Shown piece after piece: positions 54,609-63,711 of a stretch of DNA of 64,000 nt (its first letter is position 1; every line of letters starts with the position of its first letter). Under the pieces are notes generated by a model. The model did no database searches, had not been told where the DNA came from, and was given only the letters and a program-made list of their open reading frames with translations. Origin of the DNA: JBGRQA01 sp041725895 (lineage in GTDB: Bacteria; Bacteroidota; Bacteroidia; Bacteroidales; Marinifilaceae); assembly GCA_041725895.1 (NCBI GenBank), contig JBGRQA010000004.1, positions 124,001-188,000 of the forward strand, in the 5' to 3' direction. A program made the translations under genes and the position numbers.

Positions 54609-56720
54609 ATGTATATGAGAGATAAGCTGATTATTATCCTGATCTTTTTTCTTCAGCTCGGCATGGTTCAACCTGCTACGGGGCAAAAAGCCGTGTTGCT
54701 TAAAGCCAACCGATATTTTTCCCATCAGGAATATAGTCTTGCTGCCAAACATTTCGAAACCTACTTAAAGAATAAGACTTACATTACCACCTACACCTTT
54801 AAGACAATGCTTTCTCTGTCTCAATGCTACAAAATGACCAATGAGGATGAGAAGGCCCTGAATCTTTATCAAAAAATAGTAGAAGCACCTCAAGCAAAAC
54901 CGGAACATTACCTGGTGTACGCACAACTTTTGAAACATACCCAAAAATACCAGGAAGCAAAAAAATGGTTTACCAAATACAAGACGCTTACCCCTGCAGA
55001 TACCAGAATTGATGCACTAATCCACTCCTGCGATTTAATCAATGAATTGGAAACAGATTCACTCTACATTATTCATCCCTTAAATATCAATACCCCTCAA
55101 TCGGATTTTGCTTCAGCATTCTACAAGGAAGGAATCGTTTTCCTATCAGGAAGACCAAACAATACCTCCTCTTCAATAGACCGAAGAACCGGGGAACATT
55201 ATCTGGACCTGTACTACTCAAAAAAACAGAAACGCAACCACAGTACGCCCGTTGCCTTTTCCAAAATATTCAACACCAAATACCATGAAGGTCCCGCCTG
55301 TTTCTCACAGAACCAACGTTTTATTTACTTTACCAGGAATAAACAGGGCGTTAACCTGGAAGGAAAATCGGAACTGAATATCTACACTGCCCGATTTAAC
55401 GGCAAGCACTGGGACAAACCTGAATTGTTCCAATTTGCCGGCTACTACTACTCCATGGGACACCCAAGCCTTTCTCCCGACGGGCAATACCTATACTTCA
55501 TCTCCAACATGGAGGGAGGCTATGGGGGCACCGACATTTATGTCTGCCAAAAGCAAGGATTTGGTTGGAGTCGTCCCGTTAACCTGGGGCCCCAGATTAA
55601 TACCATGGGCAACGAGATGTTTCCTTATATGGCCGAGGACAATTACCTGTACTTCGCCTCCAACGGACATGTTGGGCTGGGAGGACTGGATATCTTCAAA
55701 TCCCTGTTCCACCAGAATCAATGGTCGGTACCTACCAACATAGGACCTCCGTTTAACTCCAGCGGTGACGATTTTGGTTTCTTCATCAACACGAATAAAG
55801 ACCACGGCTATTTTTCCTCCAACAGACCGGGAGGCAAAGGAGGAGACGACATTTACGAATTTGAAATTAATCCCGAACGAGCCATTCATTTGCAGGGAAG
55901 AATCAGCAATGCAAAAACCAAAACAGCACTGGATAAGGTTGAAATTACATTAATCGATAAACTCTCTAAGGAGGGAAGCACCCATACCGATTCCCTGGGT
56001 AATTTCCATTTCCTTATTGCGCCAAACAAAGATTACAGTCTTATCATCCGAAAACCGGGATTCAAAACCAAAAGAATACTCTATTTTGCCAAACAACACA
56101 AGCACAGGAAAAAACCGCGCATAAACATTCGAATGGAGACTACCCCCTGGAAAAAGCTATCGGGTAAAATCATCGATTCTTATACTAATCGAAACCTTAA
56201 GAACGCTACCGTTCAGGTTATCAGCAAGCCTTTTAATATAAATCAATTGGTAAAAACCGATCCAAACGGGTATTTTGAACTTGCCATTGATCCTGAGAAA
56301 TCTTATCGCCTCCTCATTCAATGCAAGGGATATTTCACCAAGGTAGTTTCGGACTACAAGCATGAGGATGGGAAATTCGAGAAAGTTAAACTGCAACGTA
56401 TCGCCAAAAACCGATACATGGAACTGGAAGGACATCATTTTAAGAAAGGAACATACAAGCTGAGCGGCGAAACACAGGAAGAGTTGCAAAACCTAGCCTA
56501 CTTGTTAATAAACAATCCACACATTACGATAGAACTGGGAGCCTACACCTATATGGACAAGGGACGCAAGGAGAATGAAAAGTTATGTACCAAAAGAGCA
56601 CAGGAAGCAGCCAATTTTATTATCAACAAGGGAATTGCACCCAACCGGATCACCTTGAAATCTCTTGGTTACAATAAGGATCACGCTCAACTGGTAGCAA
56701 AAGTTACGGAAGCTTTCTAA
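54609..56720 (+). CDS. PorE-like OmpA-family protein with TPR, PD40 and CRD
   Basis: A 703-residue exported protein. In order: signal peptide, TPR helices (about 25-150), PD40 beta-propeller (about 160-415) with blades such as LSPDGQYLYFISNMEGGYGG and YFSSNRPGGKGGDDIYEF, one or two carboxypeptidase-regulatory-like domains (about 420-600), and an OmpA C-terminal domain (about 615-703). In the last, the peptidoglycan-contact Arg is kept (KRAQEAANF) but the usual Asp of the GHTD motif is absent (GAYTYMDKG). PorE links the T9SS to peptidoglycan in Porphyromonas. The gene follows the SprF-like gene. Confidence 0.9.
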   Translation: MYMRDKLIIILIFFLQLGMVQPATGQKAVLLKANRYFSHQEYSLAAKHFETYLKNKTYITTYTFKTMLSLSQCYKMTNEDEKALNLYQKIVEAPQAKPEHYLVYAQLLKHTQKYQEAKKWFTKYKTLTPADTRIDALIHSCDLINELETDSLYIIHPLNINTPQSDFASAFYKEGIVFLSGRPNNTSSSIDRRTGEHYLDLYYSKKQKRNHSTPVAFSKIFNTKYHEGPACFSQNQRFIYFTRNKQGVNLEGKSELNIYTARFNGKHWDKPELFQFAGYYYSMGHPSLSPDGQYLYFISNMEGGYGGTDIYVCQKQGFGWSRPVNLGPQINTMGNEMFPYMAEDNYLYFASNGHVGLGGLDIFKSLFHQNQWSVPTNIGPPFNSSGDDFGFFINTNKDHGYFSSNRPGGKGGDDIYEFEINPERAIHLQGRISNAKTKTALDKVEITLIDKLSKEGSTHTDSLGNFHFLIAPNKDYSLIIRKPGFKTKRILYFAKQHKHRKKPRINIRMETTPWKKLSGKIIDSYTNRNLKNATVQVISKPFNINQLVKTDPNGYFELAIDPEKSYRLLIQCKGYFTKVVSDYKHEDGKFEKVKLQRIAKNRYMELEGHHFKKGTYKLSGETQEELQNLAYLLINNPHITIELGAYTYMDKGRKENEKLCTKRAQEAANFIINKGIAPNRITLKSLGYNKDHAQLVAKVTEAF

Positions 56721-56733
56721 TTCGAGGAATACT

Positions 56734-57339
56734 ATGACCATCATCATCATTATTATAACGGTTCTCTGCTCAATGGCTGCTTTTCGGCGCATCGAGTTAC
56801 TATACAAATACCAGTTTAATGCCTACATGATTCTGAAAAGAAGACAGTGGTACCGCCTACTTACTCATGCTTTTCTGCATGCCAACTGGGAACATCTGAT
56901 AGTGAATATGATGGTTTTCTTCTTTTTTGGAAAAGCTTTGGAATCCTATTTCTCTTACTATTTTGGAAACTTAGCCATTCCTCTCTTTCTTCTTTTGTAT
57001 TTTGGGAGTGTGGTATTCTCCTCACTCTACGATTTAAGAAAGTACCGGAATCATCACCATTACAACGCCGTTGGAGCTTCAGGAGCCACTTCGGCTGTGG
57101 TGTATGCGACCATTTTCTTTGCCCCTTTGCAAAAAATTTACTTCTTTTTCATCATTCCCATCCCGGGAATCATATTTGCAGTGTTATACCTCTACTACTC
57201 CTACTACATGGGGAAAAGAAATATCGATAACATCGGGCACAGCACTCACTTTTACGGAGCCTTGTTCGGCTTTCTTTTTCCAATCCTAATCAAACCACAA
57301 TTATTCTCCTTATTTTTGCATCAGATACTAAATTTCTAA
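56734..57339 (+). CDS. Rhomboid-family intramembrane serine protease
   Basis: A 201-residue membrane protein with six predicted helices. Family motifs are HAFLHANWEHLIVNMMVFFFFG, the catalytic Ser in GASGATSAVV and the catalytic His in GHSTHFYGALFG. The Ser-His dyad looks intact. It lies 13 bp after the PorE-like gene and 3 bp before gmhB, so it may be in the same transcript. The substrate is unknown. Confidence 0.92.
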   Translation: MTIIIIIITVLCSMAAFRRIELLYKYQFNAYMILKRRQWYRLLTHAFLHANWEHLIVNMMVFFFFGKALESYFSYYFGNLAIPLFLLLYFGSVVFSSLYDLRKYRNHHHYNAVGASGATSAVVYATIFFAPLQKIYFFFIIPIPGIIFAVLYLYYSYYMGKRNIDNIGHSTHFYGALFGFLFPILIKPQLFSLFLHQILNF

Positions 57340-57342
57340 TGC

Positions 57343-57840
57343 ATGCACAAAGCTATTTTTCTCGATAGGGATGGAGTAATTAACTCCGATGAAGGCCACT
57401 ACTACATATACCGGGTGGAAGATTTCAAAATCAATGAGGGAATCATTCCCTCTATGAAGAAATTTCAGGAAGCCGGATACCTGCTGTTTGTGGTTACCAA
57501 TCAGGGAGGGGTAGCCAAAGGTATTTACTCCGAGGAAGATGTAGAAAAGGTACATGACTACTTTCAGGCCCAACTAAAAAAGGAAGGAGTTTCGTTAACC
57601 CGGATCTACTATTGTCCCCATCACGAAAGTGTAGCCCCCTGCAAATGCAGAAAACCCAGTTCCTATTTTCTGGAACAAGCCATTGAAAATTTTGACATCG
57701 ATCCTCATCAATCCTACATGATTGGTGACAGCCAACGCGACATCGCTGCTGCAGAAGGAGCCGGAGTAAAAGGCATCCGAATTGCAGCCAATGAGAACAT
57801 CAACATTTATTGTGATCAAATCATCCAAGGAAAAATTTAA
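57343..57840 (+). CDS. gmhB: D-glycero-D-manno-heptose-1,7-bisphosphate 7-phosphatase-like HAD protein
   Basis: A HAD-family phosphatase of 165 residues. Motif I is FLDRDGVINSD, motif II VVTNQGGVAKG, a metal-binding cysteine/His cluster CPHHESVAPCKCRKP (typical of GmhB), and motif III/IV MIGDSQRDIAAAEGAG. The zinc cluster and the size favour GmhB over histidinol phosphatase. It lies 3 bp after rhomboid and 3 bp before the aminotransferase gene. The heptose role is inferred from the family. Confidence 0.9.
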   Translation: MHKAIFLDRDGVINSDEGHYYIYRVEDFKINEGIIPSMKKFQEAGYLLFVVTNQGGVAKGIYSEEDVEKVHDYFQAQLKKEGVSLTRIYYCPHHESVAPCKCRKPSSYFLEQAIENFDIDPHQSYMIGDSQRDIAAAEGAGVKGIRIAANENINIYCDQIIQGKI

Positions 57841-57843
57841 GGA

Positions 57844-58701
57844 ATGAACTCCACTAAGCAACTTTGTTTAAACGGAAAATATTACCTCGAAGATACCCCT
57901 TTGCTGAATGCATCCAATCGTGCATTCCGCTATGGGGATTCCCTATTTGAGACCATTCACGCCAATGCAACCAGCATTCAGTTCCTAAAGGAGCATTTCG
58001 GCCGATTGACTCGTGGAATGAAAGCAATAGGCATGGAGGCTCCTGTAGATTTTACTGCGGAAAAAATTGAAATGGAAACGATTCGTCTGCTGAATAAAAA
58101 CAAACTATTCGGAGGAGCACGCATTCGGCTTACAGTCTTTCGAAACGATGGAGGCCTATACACTCCAACGGATAATTCCATATCCTATGTGATAGAATCG
58201 GACGCCTTGCCTCATGGTGAATACGAACTCAACCGCAAGGGGTTAAACATTGGCATATTCAGCAATATCAAAAAACCGTTCAACCCTCTTTCCCGATTTA
58301 AAACAGGGAATGCCCTTCCCTTTATACTGGCTGGCATTGAGAGAAAGAAACAGCAGTGGGACGATTGCCTAATACTCAACGACAGGGGCAATCTCGTGGA
58401 GGGATTAAGCTCCAACCTATTCATCGTTAAGGATGGGATCCTTTTCACCCCATCCCTGGAGAGTGGTTGTGTGGCTGGGATTATGCGGGAACAAGTAATA
58501 GAAGCAGCCCTGCAATTACCCATAACGGTATTCGACGATTGCGAGCTTACTCCCCAGCAACTACTGGAGGCCGATGAAATCTTCCTTACCAATTCCATTT
58601 CCGGAATCCGATGGGTAGTAGCCTATCGACACCGAAGGTATTTTAACAAGGTGGCCAAACAGCTTTCGGGAGAGATTAACCAGAGAGCTTTTAGTAAGTA
58701 G
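57844..58701 (+). CDS. Class IV aminotransferase (PabC/IlvE/D-Ala transaminase family)
   Basis: A PLP enzyme of 285 residues. Motifs include NRAFRYGDSLFETI near the start, GGARIRLTVFRNDGG, the catalytic Lys in SRFKTGNALPFI, the cofactor loop EGLSSNLFIVKDG, and VAGIMREQVI. The set is shared by 4-amino-4-deoxychorismate lyase, branched-chain and D-amino acid transaminases, and I cannot separate them safely. PabC is favoured by size only. It follows gmhB by 3 bp. The next gene on this strand is nhaC-like, 1.5 kb later. Confidence 0.85.
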   Translation: MNSTKQLCLNGKYYLEDTPLLNASNRAFRYGDSLFETIHANATSIQFLKEHFGRLTRGMKAIGMEAPVDFTAEKIEMETIRLLNKNKLFGGARIRLTVFRNDGGLYTPTDNSISYVIESDALPHGEYELNRKGLNIGIFSNIKKPFNPLSRFKTGNALPFILAGIERKKQQWDDCLILNDRGNLVEGLSSNLFIVKDGILFTPSLESGCVAGIMREQVIEAALQLPITVFDDCELTPQQLLEADEIFLTNSISGIRWVVAYRHRRYFNKVAKQLSGEINQRAFSK

Positions 58702-58759
58702 TATCCAAAGTCAAAGGTTCCTGGTTTCTGGTTCTTAGATACTACATAGTAACGCCATT

Positions 58760-59399
58760 AATAGCAACCAACACCATCATTTCTGAAACCAAGCTAATAA
58801 TCAGTGAGAATCTGCCCAATCAGTGAGAATCTGCCCAATCAGTTCAATCTGCGTTCCATTCTGCTACTAATTCAAGCCGGAAATCTCCAGATTATTGAAC
58901 CCCAATAGCAACCAACACCATCGTTTCTAAGACCTGTAAAGAATCAGTAAAAATCTGTTTCATCAGTGTAATCTGTGTTCTATCCTACAACTAGTTCAAG
59001 CTGGGAATCTCAGCATTATTGAACCCCAATAGCAACCAGCACCATCGTTTCTGAAACCTGTAAAGAATCAGTGAGAATCTGCCCGATCAGTGCAATCTGC
59101 GTTCCATTCTGCTACCAATTGAAGCCGGGATTCTCAGAATTATTGAACCCCAATAGCAACCAACACCATCGTTTCTAAGACCTGTAAAGAATCAGTGAGA
59201 ATCAGCCCGATCAGTGCAATCTGCGTTCCATCCAGCTATTAACTCAAGCCGGAAAACTCAGCATTATTGAACCCAAATAGCAATCAATACCATCGCTTCT
59301 AAGGCCTGTTAAGAAATCAGTAAAAATCTGCCCGATCAGTGCAATCTGTGTTCCATTCTGCTACTAATTCAAGCTGGGATTCTCCGGATAGTTGGACCA
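58760..59399. repeat. Five tandem repeats of 124 bp
   Basis: Copies start at the AATAGCAAYCA segment at 58760, 58904, 59028, 59152 and 59276. The last four are exactly 124 bp apart. The first is longer (144 bp) because a 19-bp segment (AATCAGTGAGAATCTGCCC) is duplicated within it. Conserved blocks include CATCGTTTCTAAGACCTGTA and GATCAGTGCAATCTGCGTTC. No ORF or promoter explains it. The last copy runs about 35 bp into the 3' end of yqgE. The gap before the array (58702-58759) holds nothing recognised. Confidence 0.85.
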
Positions 59400-59954
59400 A
59401 ATGCGATATTTCCCACCCAATTGTCGAAGTGATTCCTCCCATACATTGGGCTTCTCCACATTCATAATGGTAGGGATATCCAGCGAACTTACCATCCATG
59501 AATTCTCTTTAAGCTCGTGGCTCAACTGCCCGGCATCCCAACCGGAATAACCGGCAAAGAAACGAATTTGAGAGGTATGAATGCGTTTCTGTTCAATCAA
59601 TTTCCGAAGCGCTTCAAAATCACCACCCCAATACAAGTTGTCCTTTATATGCAGACTCTGGGGAATCAAATGCGAAAGGGTATGGATAAAATAGATGCGA
59701 TTGGTATCCACAGGACCTCCCACGTACACTTCCGCTTCAAAAACGGGGAAGTCCACCAAAACTTCGCTAAGGGTAAGATGAATGGGTTTGTTCAGCACAA
59801 AGCCTACTGCCCCCTCATCGGAATACTCGGCCAATAGCACTATCGAACGTTTAAAATAGCGTCCCTGCAAAAAAGGTTCGGCAATCAATATCCTACCCTT
59901 TTCAGGCTCCACATTGTTGTGTTCAATTCGAAAAAAATCTGAGTTCTTATCCAA
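59364..59954 (-). CDS. YqgE/AlgH family protein
   Basis: A 196-residue single-domain protein. The family opening is KGRILIAEPFLQGRYFKRSIVLLAEYSDEGAVGFVLNKP. Central VYVGGPVDTNRIYFIH and C-terminal RFFAGYSGWDAGQLSHEL confirm it. The role of the family is not settled despite the AlgH name. The only in-frame start that keeps the conserved N-terminus is TTG at 59954, with no ATG upstream in frame. The last residues (PENPSLN) are encoded within the 124-bp repeat array, so the C-terminus may have been replaced by the repeat. Confidence 0.88.
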   Translation of the reverse strand: MDKNSDFFRIEHNNVEPEKGRILIAEPFLQGRYFKRSIVLLAEYSDEGAVGFVLNKPIHLTLSEVLVDFPVFEAEVYVGGPVDTNRIYFIHTLSHLIPQSLHIKDNLYWGGDFEALRKLIEQKRIHTSQIRFFAGYSGWDAGQLSHELKENSWMVSSLDIPTIMNVEKPNVWEESLRQLGGKYRIWSNYPENPSLN

Positions 59955-60164
59955 GTCAGAAAGCTTTAGTGGTTCGCATAACCAAATTAACCATTTTTAC
60001 AGATTATACAAAAAATCCGCCCCTCTATCTCTCCCGTTTTCCTTGATTTTTCAATTGCCGAAACAGGCTTCTACTATTGAGTCGGAAAAAGAATTCCGCA
60101 TTGAGAATTAAACAATTGGATATTAATCATTATATTTAATTCCACAGATCAAAGCCCCCTAACT

Positions 60165-62120
60165 ATGTTTGCTAAACACTACACTCTGGCCGGTAGCCTG
60201 CTGGTCTTGCTGCTTCTGCTTTTCGCCAATACTGCGAAAGGATACGGGCAGGATACTCCTATTCCAATATCAAACGAAGACATAGAACTTCATGTCCCGG
60301 AAATTATCATAAAGGGAATCGATTACCCCATCCAACTGGAGTTGAAACGGAAAGATTTATCGGAATACTATGCTCTTCATCCCCTGCCGGTAAATTTCAA
60401 CAACAAAGTACACAGGATTCTCTTCAAAGGAGGCAAAGCGAGCATAACCCACCGGTTTAAAAAGAAAGAGTCGCTAAACATCACCATCGGGGAGTTTCAG
60501 TATCACAAAAAAGTAAATCCCATACCACTTTGGTGCTCCATTCTCCCTCCCCTAATCGCCATCCTGATGGCCCTGGTCTTCAAGGAAGTCTTCTCAGCCC
60601 TCTTCGTTGGCCTCTTCTCCGGCACCTTCATCATTGCAGCCTACCAGGATATTTCCCTGGTTGCCGCCTTTTTCAAAGCTATCTTTGCCATATCCGACAC
60701 CTACGTAATCCGGTCTTTGGCCGACACGGGTCACATTTCCATTATCGTGTTCTCCATGCTGATTGGTGCGATGGTCAACCTTATTACCCAAAACGGAGGG
60801 ATGCAGGGAATTGTGAACAAACTGGCCAAATACGCCAACTCTCCCCGATCCGGACAATTCATTACCTGGTTACTGGGCGTTCTCATCTTCTTCGACGACT
60901 ATGCCAACACCCTGGTAGTAGGGAATACCATGCGCCCAGTTACCGACCGGTTGAAAGTATCGCGCGAAAAACTGGCCTATATTGTAGATTCCACAGCCGC
61001 ACCGGTAGCATCCGTGGCAATGATTACCACATGGATCGGCATCGAACTGAGTTACATCCAATCGGCCACCGTACAAATAGGCATAACCGAAAGCCCCTAC
61101 AGTATTTTTCTCCACTCCCTGCCCAGCCGGTTCTACCCCTTCTTCACCCTGTTCTTTATCCTTGTGCTGGTATGGAAGAAGCGTGACTTTGGGGCCATGT
61201 ATTTGGCCGAACAGAAAGCCAGGAAGGGTGCAGATCAGGAAAAGGATTCCATCCATCCTATCCAGAACAACGAACTGAAAATCCCGGCCGATCGCCCCAC
61301 CCGATGGTACAATGCAGCCATACCGGTACTGATTGTGATTTTGGGAACATTTGCAGGCTTGATATACACAGGATGGAATGCGGAAACCTGGCACAACGAT
61401 GCCATACCTTTCTCCACTAAGCTATCGCAAATAATCGGTGCCTCCGATTCCTACCTGGCCCTGTTGTGGTCGTCCCTGTCTGCGGTATTGGTAGCTGTAG
61501 CACTCACCCTTTCGCAGAGACTACTGGATCTAAAACATACGGTAGAAAGCCTCATCTCCGGGTTCAAAACCATGCTAACGGCCATCCTGATCCTGGTTCT
61601 GGCCTGGGCATTGGCCGATATCACCAAAGACATGCACACGGCCGATTTCATCTCAAGAGGATTAATCGCAACCGAAGTATCACCCTATCTCCTGCCAACA
61701 TTCACCTTTATTCTGTCGGCGCTTATTGCCTTCTCCACCGGTTCTTCCTGGGGTACCATGGCCATACTTTATCCTTTAATCCTCCCTGCCTCCTGGGCAC
61801 TAAGTCACAGTGCAGGAATGGATGATGCAGCTGCCATGAATATCTTCTACATTGTAGTATCAGCCATACTAGCCGGTTCGGTACTGGGCGATCATTGCTC
61901 CCCCATTTCCGATACCACCATACTGAGCTCACTGGCCAGTTCCTGTAACCACATCGAACACGTAAGAACCCAAATGCCCTACGCACTCACGGTAGGTAGC
62001 GTATCCATTGCAGCAGGATTGATCCCGGCTGCCTACGGAGTTTCCTCCTGGATTCTGATACCAGTAGGCTTCACTTTGCTCTACCTGATCGTAAGGTTTG
62101 TAGGACGAACTACAGAATAA
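60165..62120 (+). CDS. NhaC-family Na+/H+ antiporter with N-terminal exported domain
   Basis: A 651-residue membrane protein with about 12 helices after residue 120. Family motifs are FKEVFSALFVGLFSG, WLLGVLIFFDDYANTLVVGNTM, STAAPVASVAMITTWIGIEL, FSTGSSWGTMAILYPL and GSVLGDHCSPISDTTILSS. Before the transporter lies a signal-like helix (about 7-27) and an extra domain of about 90 residues (28-118) with a beta pattern, not usual in NhaC. It is a single gene. The exchange could be Na+/H+ or malate/lactate-coupled as in some relatives. Confidence 0.89.
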   Translation: MFAKHYTLAGSLLVLLLLLFANTAKGYGQDTPIPISNEDIELHVPEIIIKGIDYPIQLELKRKDLSEYYALHPLPVNFNNKVHRILFKGGKASITHRFKKKESLNITIGEFQYHKKVNPIPLWCSILPPLIAILMALVFKEVFSALFVGLFSGTFIIAAYQDISLVAAFFKAIFAISDTYVIRSLADTGHISIIVFSMLIGAMVNLITQNGGMQGIVNKLAKYANSPRSGQFITWLLGVLIFFDDYANTLVVGNTMRPVTDRLKVSREKLAYIVDSTAAPVASVAMITTWIGIELSYIQSATVQIGITESPYSIFLHSLPSRFYPFFTLFFILVLVWKKRDFGAMYLAEQKARKGADQEKDSIHPIQNNELKIPADRPTRWYNAAIPVLIVILGTFAGLIYTGWNAETWHNDAIPFSTKLSQIIGASDSYLALLWSSLSAVLVAVALTLSQRLLDLKHTVESLISGFKTMLTAILILVLAWALADITKDMHTADFISRGLIATEVSPYLLPTFTFILSALIAFSTGSSWGTMAILYPLILPASWALSHSAGMDDAAAMNIFYIVVSAILAGSVLGDHCSPISDTTILSSLASSCNHIEHVRTQMPYALTVGSVSIAAGLIPAAYGVSSWILIPVGFTLLYLIVRFVGRTTE

Positions 62121-62122
62121 AC

Positions 62123-62164
62123 AAAAAAAGTTGTAACCTGAATGTTTCTATTCCGACTACAACT
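62123..62164 (-). terminator. Weak terminator for the TlpA-like gene
   Basis: AGTTGTA and TACAACT form a 7-bp stem with a long AT-rich loop. On the minus strand it is followed by seven T. It lies 27 bp past the TlpA-like stop and next to the NhaC stop. Confidence 0.4.
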
Positions 62165-62190
62165 CCCTAACAAATTAACACATAAATCTC

Positions 62191-62952
62191 TTACTTCAGA
62201 GCAGCTACGATGGCCTGATCCAACAAGCCTACACTTCCAAAACGAGCTCCTCTGCTTTCAAAGGCATATTTTCCTGTACGATCAATTACAATATTGGTGG
62301 GAAAACTTTGAAGTTTGAACTTCAGACCCAATTCCTTATTCAGAACTACTGTTGGATAAAGTAGTTTTTGGGTTTTGGGGTGTGAGACTAAGTCTTCCTT
62401 CTTATTATGTGCAAAAGAGATGAAAACAACATCAGGGTTCTCCCTGTATTTTTGAACAAGCTGATTCAATGCCGCTACCTCTAATTGACAAGGAAGGCAT
62501 TGAAGAAACCAAAAATTCAGAACCACAACTTTCCCTTTTAGCTCCTCACTATTGTAAGGTTTTCCATTCAGGTCAACTACCTGAAAGGATGCAAACTCCT
62601 GCCCCAGATGGTCCTTTACAAGAATCTGAGAGGCAATTTCCGCAATCTTCGCCTTTTTTCCCTCGTCAGAAAGGGCAACCAAATGTCTTACACCACTCTC
62701 TTCAGGATGTTTTCGCCAAAACCGCTTGAGTTCCTTCCAGGCTTTTCGGTTCTTTTTATAATCGGGTATATTGGTATCATATTTACCCAAATAAAAATGT
62801 AAATTAAATTCATCCTCAGAGATCCAATTCCCATTTACATCTTTCCAATAGGATTTTTTCGCTGCAGAAGATTGTTCCTGTGCTACACAAGGTGTGCTAT
62901 TACTCCCAACTATCGTCAAAAGCAATAAAAGTAGAAGTAGTTTGTGTTTCAT
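62191..62952 (-). CDS. TlpA-like periplasmic thiol-disulfide oxidoreductase
   Basis: Signal peptide MKHKLLLLLLLLTIVGS (start ATG at 62952, preferred over further-upstream frame extensions), then a helical N-terminal region of about 110 residues and a thioredoxin-fold TlpA/ResA domain. The redox motif is CLPC in NFWFLQCLPCQLEV, and the cis-Pro loop is LQSFPTNIVIDRTG. The mature protein is about 230 residues. Such proteins reduce cytochrome c or envelope thiols. No partner genes lie adjacent. The N-terminal region has no family I recognise. Confidence 0.88.
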   Translation of the reverse strand: MKHKLLLLLLLLTIVGSNSTPCVAQEQSSAAKKSYWKDVNGNWISEDEFNLHFYLGKYDTNIPDYKKNRKAWKELKRFWRKHPEESGVRHLVALSDEGKKAKIAEIASQILVKDHLGQEFASFQVVDLNGKPYNSEELKGKVVVLNFWFLQCLPCQLEVAALNQLVQKYRENPDVVFISFAHNKKEDLVSHPKTQKLLYPTVVLNKELGLKFKLQSFPTNIVIDRTGKYAFESRGARFGSVGLLDQAIVAALK

Positions 62953-63139
62953 GGTTATAAATTTAAAAGACCAACAACTAAATTTAACCATAATACCCCT
63001 TACAGCAAAACATAACACAAATATATTGGTTGTAATAAGTCAATTCTTAATTAACACCTCCCAACCGTGGTTCTACTCAGATGGAGCAACCCTGAATCTT
63101 TATTGACCGGAGTAATCTGCTGTGAAAACAAGCTGCTTC

Positions 63140-63511
63140 CTAAATCTTGTTGGTCGGGTTCCCATCATGATCCGGAGTCCCGTCATGGTTTCGATTCTCA
63201 TTCAATCGCCCCTCCTCCTTTAATGGTGCATCGGTTCCAACTACCTTGTGGCTCTGATAATCATCGGGATTCAAGGTAACACCGGTTCGGTAAACCATAG
63301 ACAACCGGTTGGCGTGGTATTCCAAAATCACCATTTCGTTGTTCTCCAAATCAATTACGGTTTGGTACAAAGCACTCTGGGTGCCCGATTGGGACAGAAA
63401 AATTGCCCTTTTTGGCATATCAACAGTCGAAGGAACCTGAACGGTATACTGACTGGTTACACAACTGCTCAGCAGGGCCATAAGGGCAAAAACAACAAAT
63501 TTGAATTTCAT
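63140..63511 (-). CDS. Small predicted lipoprotein of unknown function
   Basis: A 123-residue exported protein. The signal MKFKFVVFALMALLSSC ends in a lipobox (LLSSC, C17). The mature part is mostly beta-like (VILEYHANRLSMVYRTG) and ends in a hydrophilic tail rich in Asn, Asp and Gly (HDGTPDHDGNPTNK). I do not recognise a family. It stands alone between the TlpA-like gene and a gene on the other strand. It is likely a real gene because of the clear signal peptide and lipobox. Confidence 0.7.
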   Translation of the reverse strand: MKFKFVVFALMALLSSCVTSQYTVQVPSTVDMPKRAIFLSQSGTQSALYQTVIDLENNEMVILEYHANRLSMVYRTGVTLNPDDYQSHKVVGTDAPLKEEGRLNENRNHDGTPDHDGNPTNKI

Positions 63512-63711
63512 AGGTAGTTGTATTTATTGATAAAACATAAGTTACAATCTATTCTTAACCAATAATCATACCAACACGAACGCAACAATCTTATTTTCAA
63601 TTCTAAATTTACAGCATTCCATTTAATAAAACAATTATTAGATGTAACCACAAAAAAGCATGTGGCGTCTTAAGGATATTGTAAATCTAATCCAGGTACA
63701 AAATTGAAAGT

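Noticed and set aside
58760..59399. CRISPR array
   Set aside because: The unit is 124 bp and conserved throughout. There are no short repeats with unique spacers, and no cas genes are in the window.
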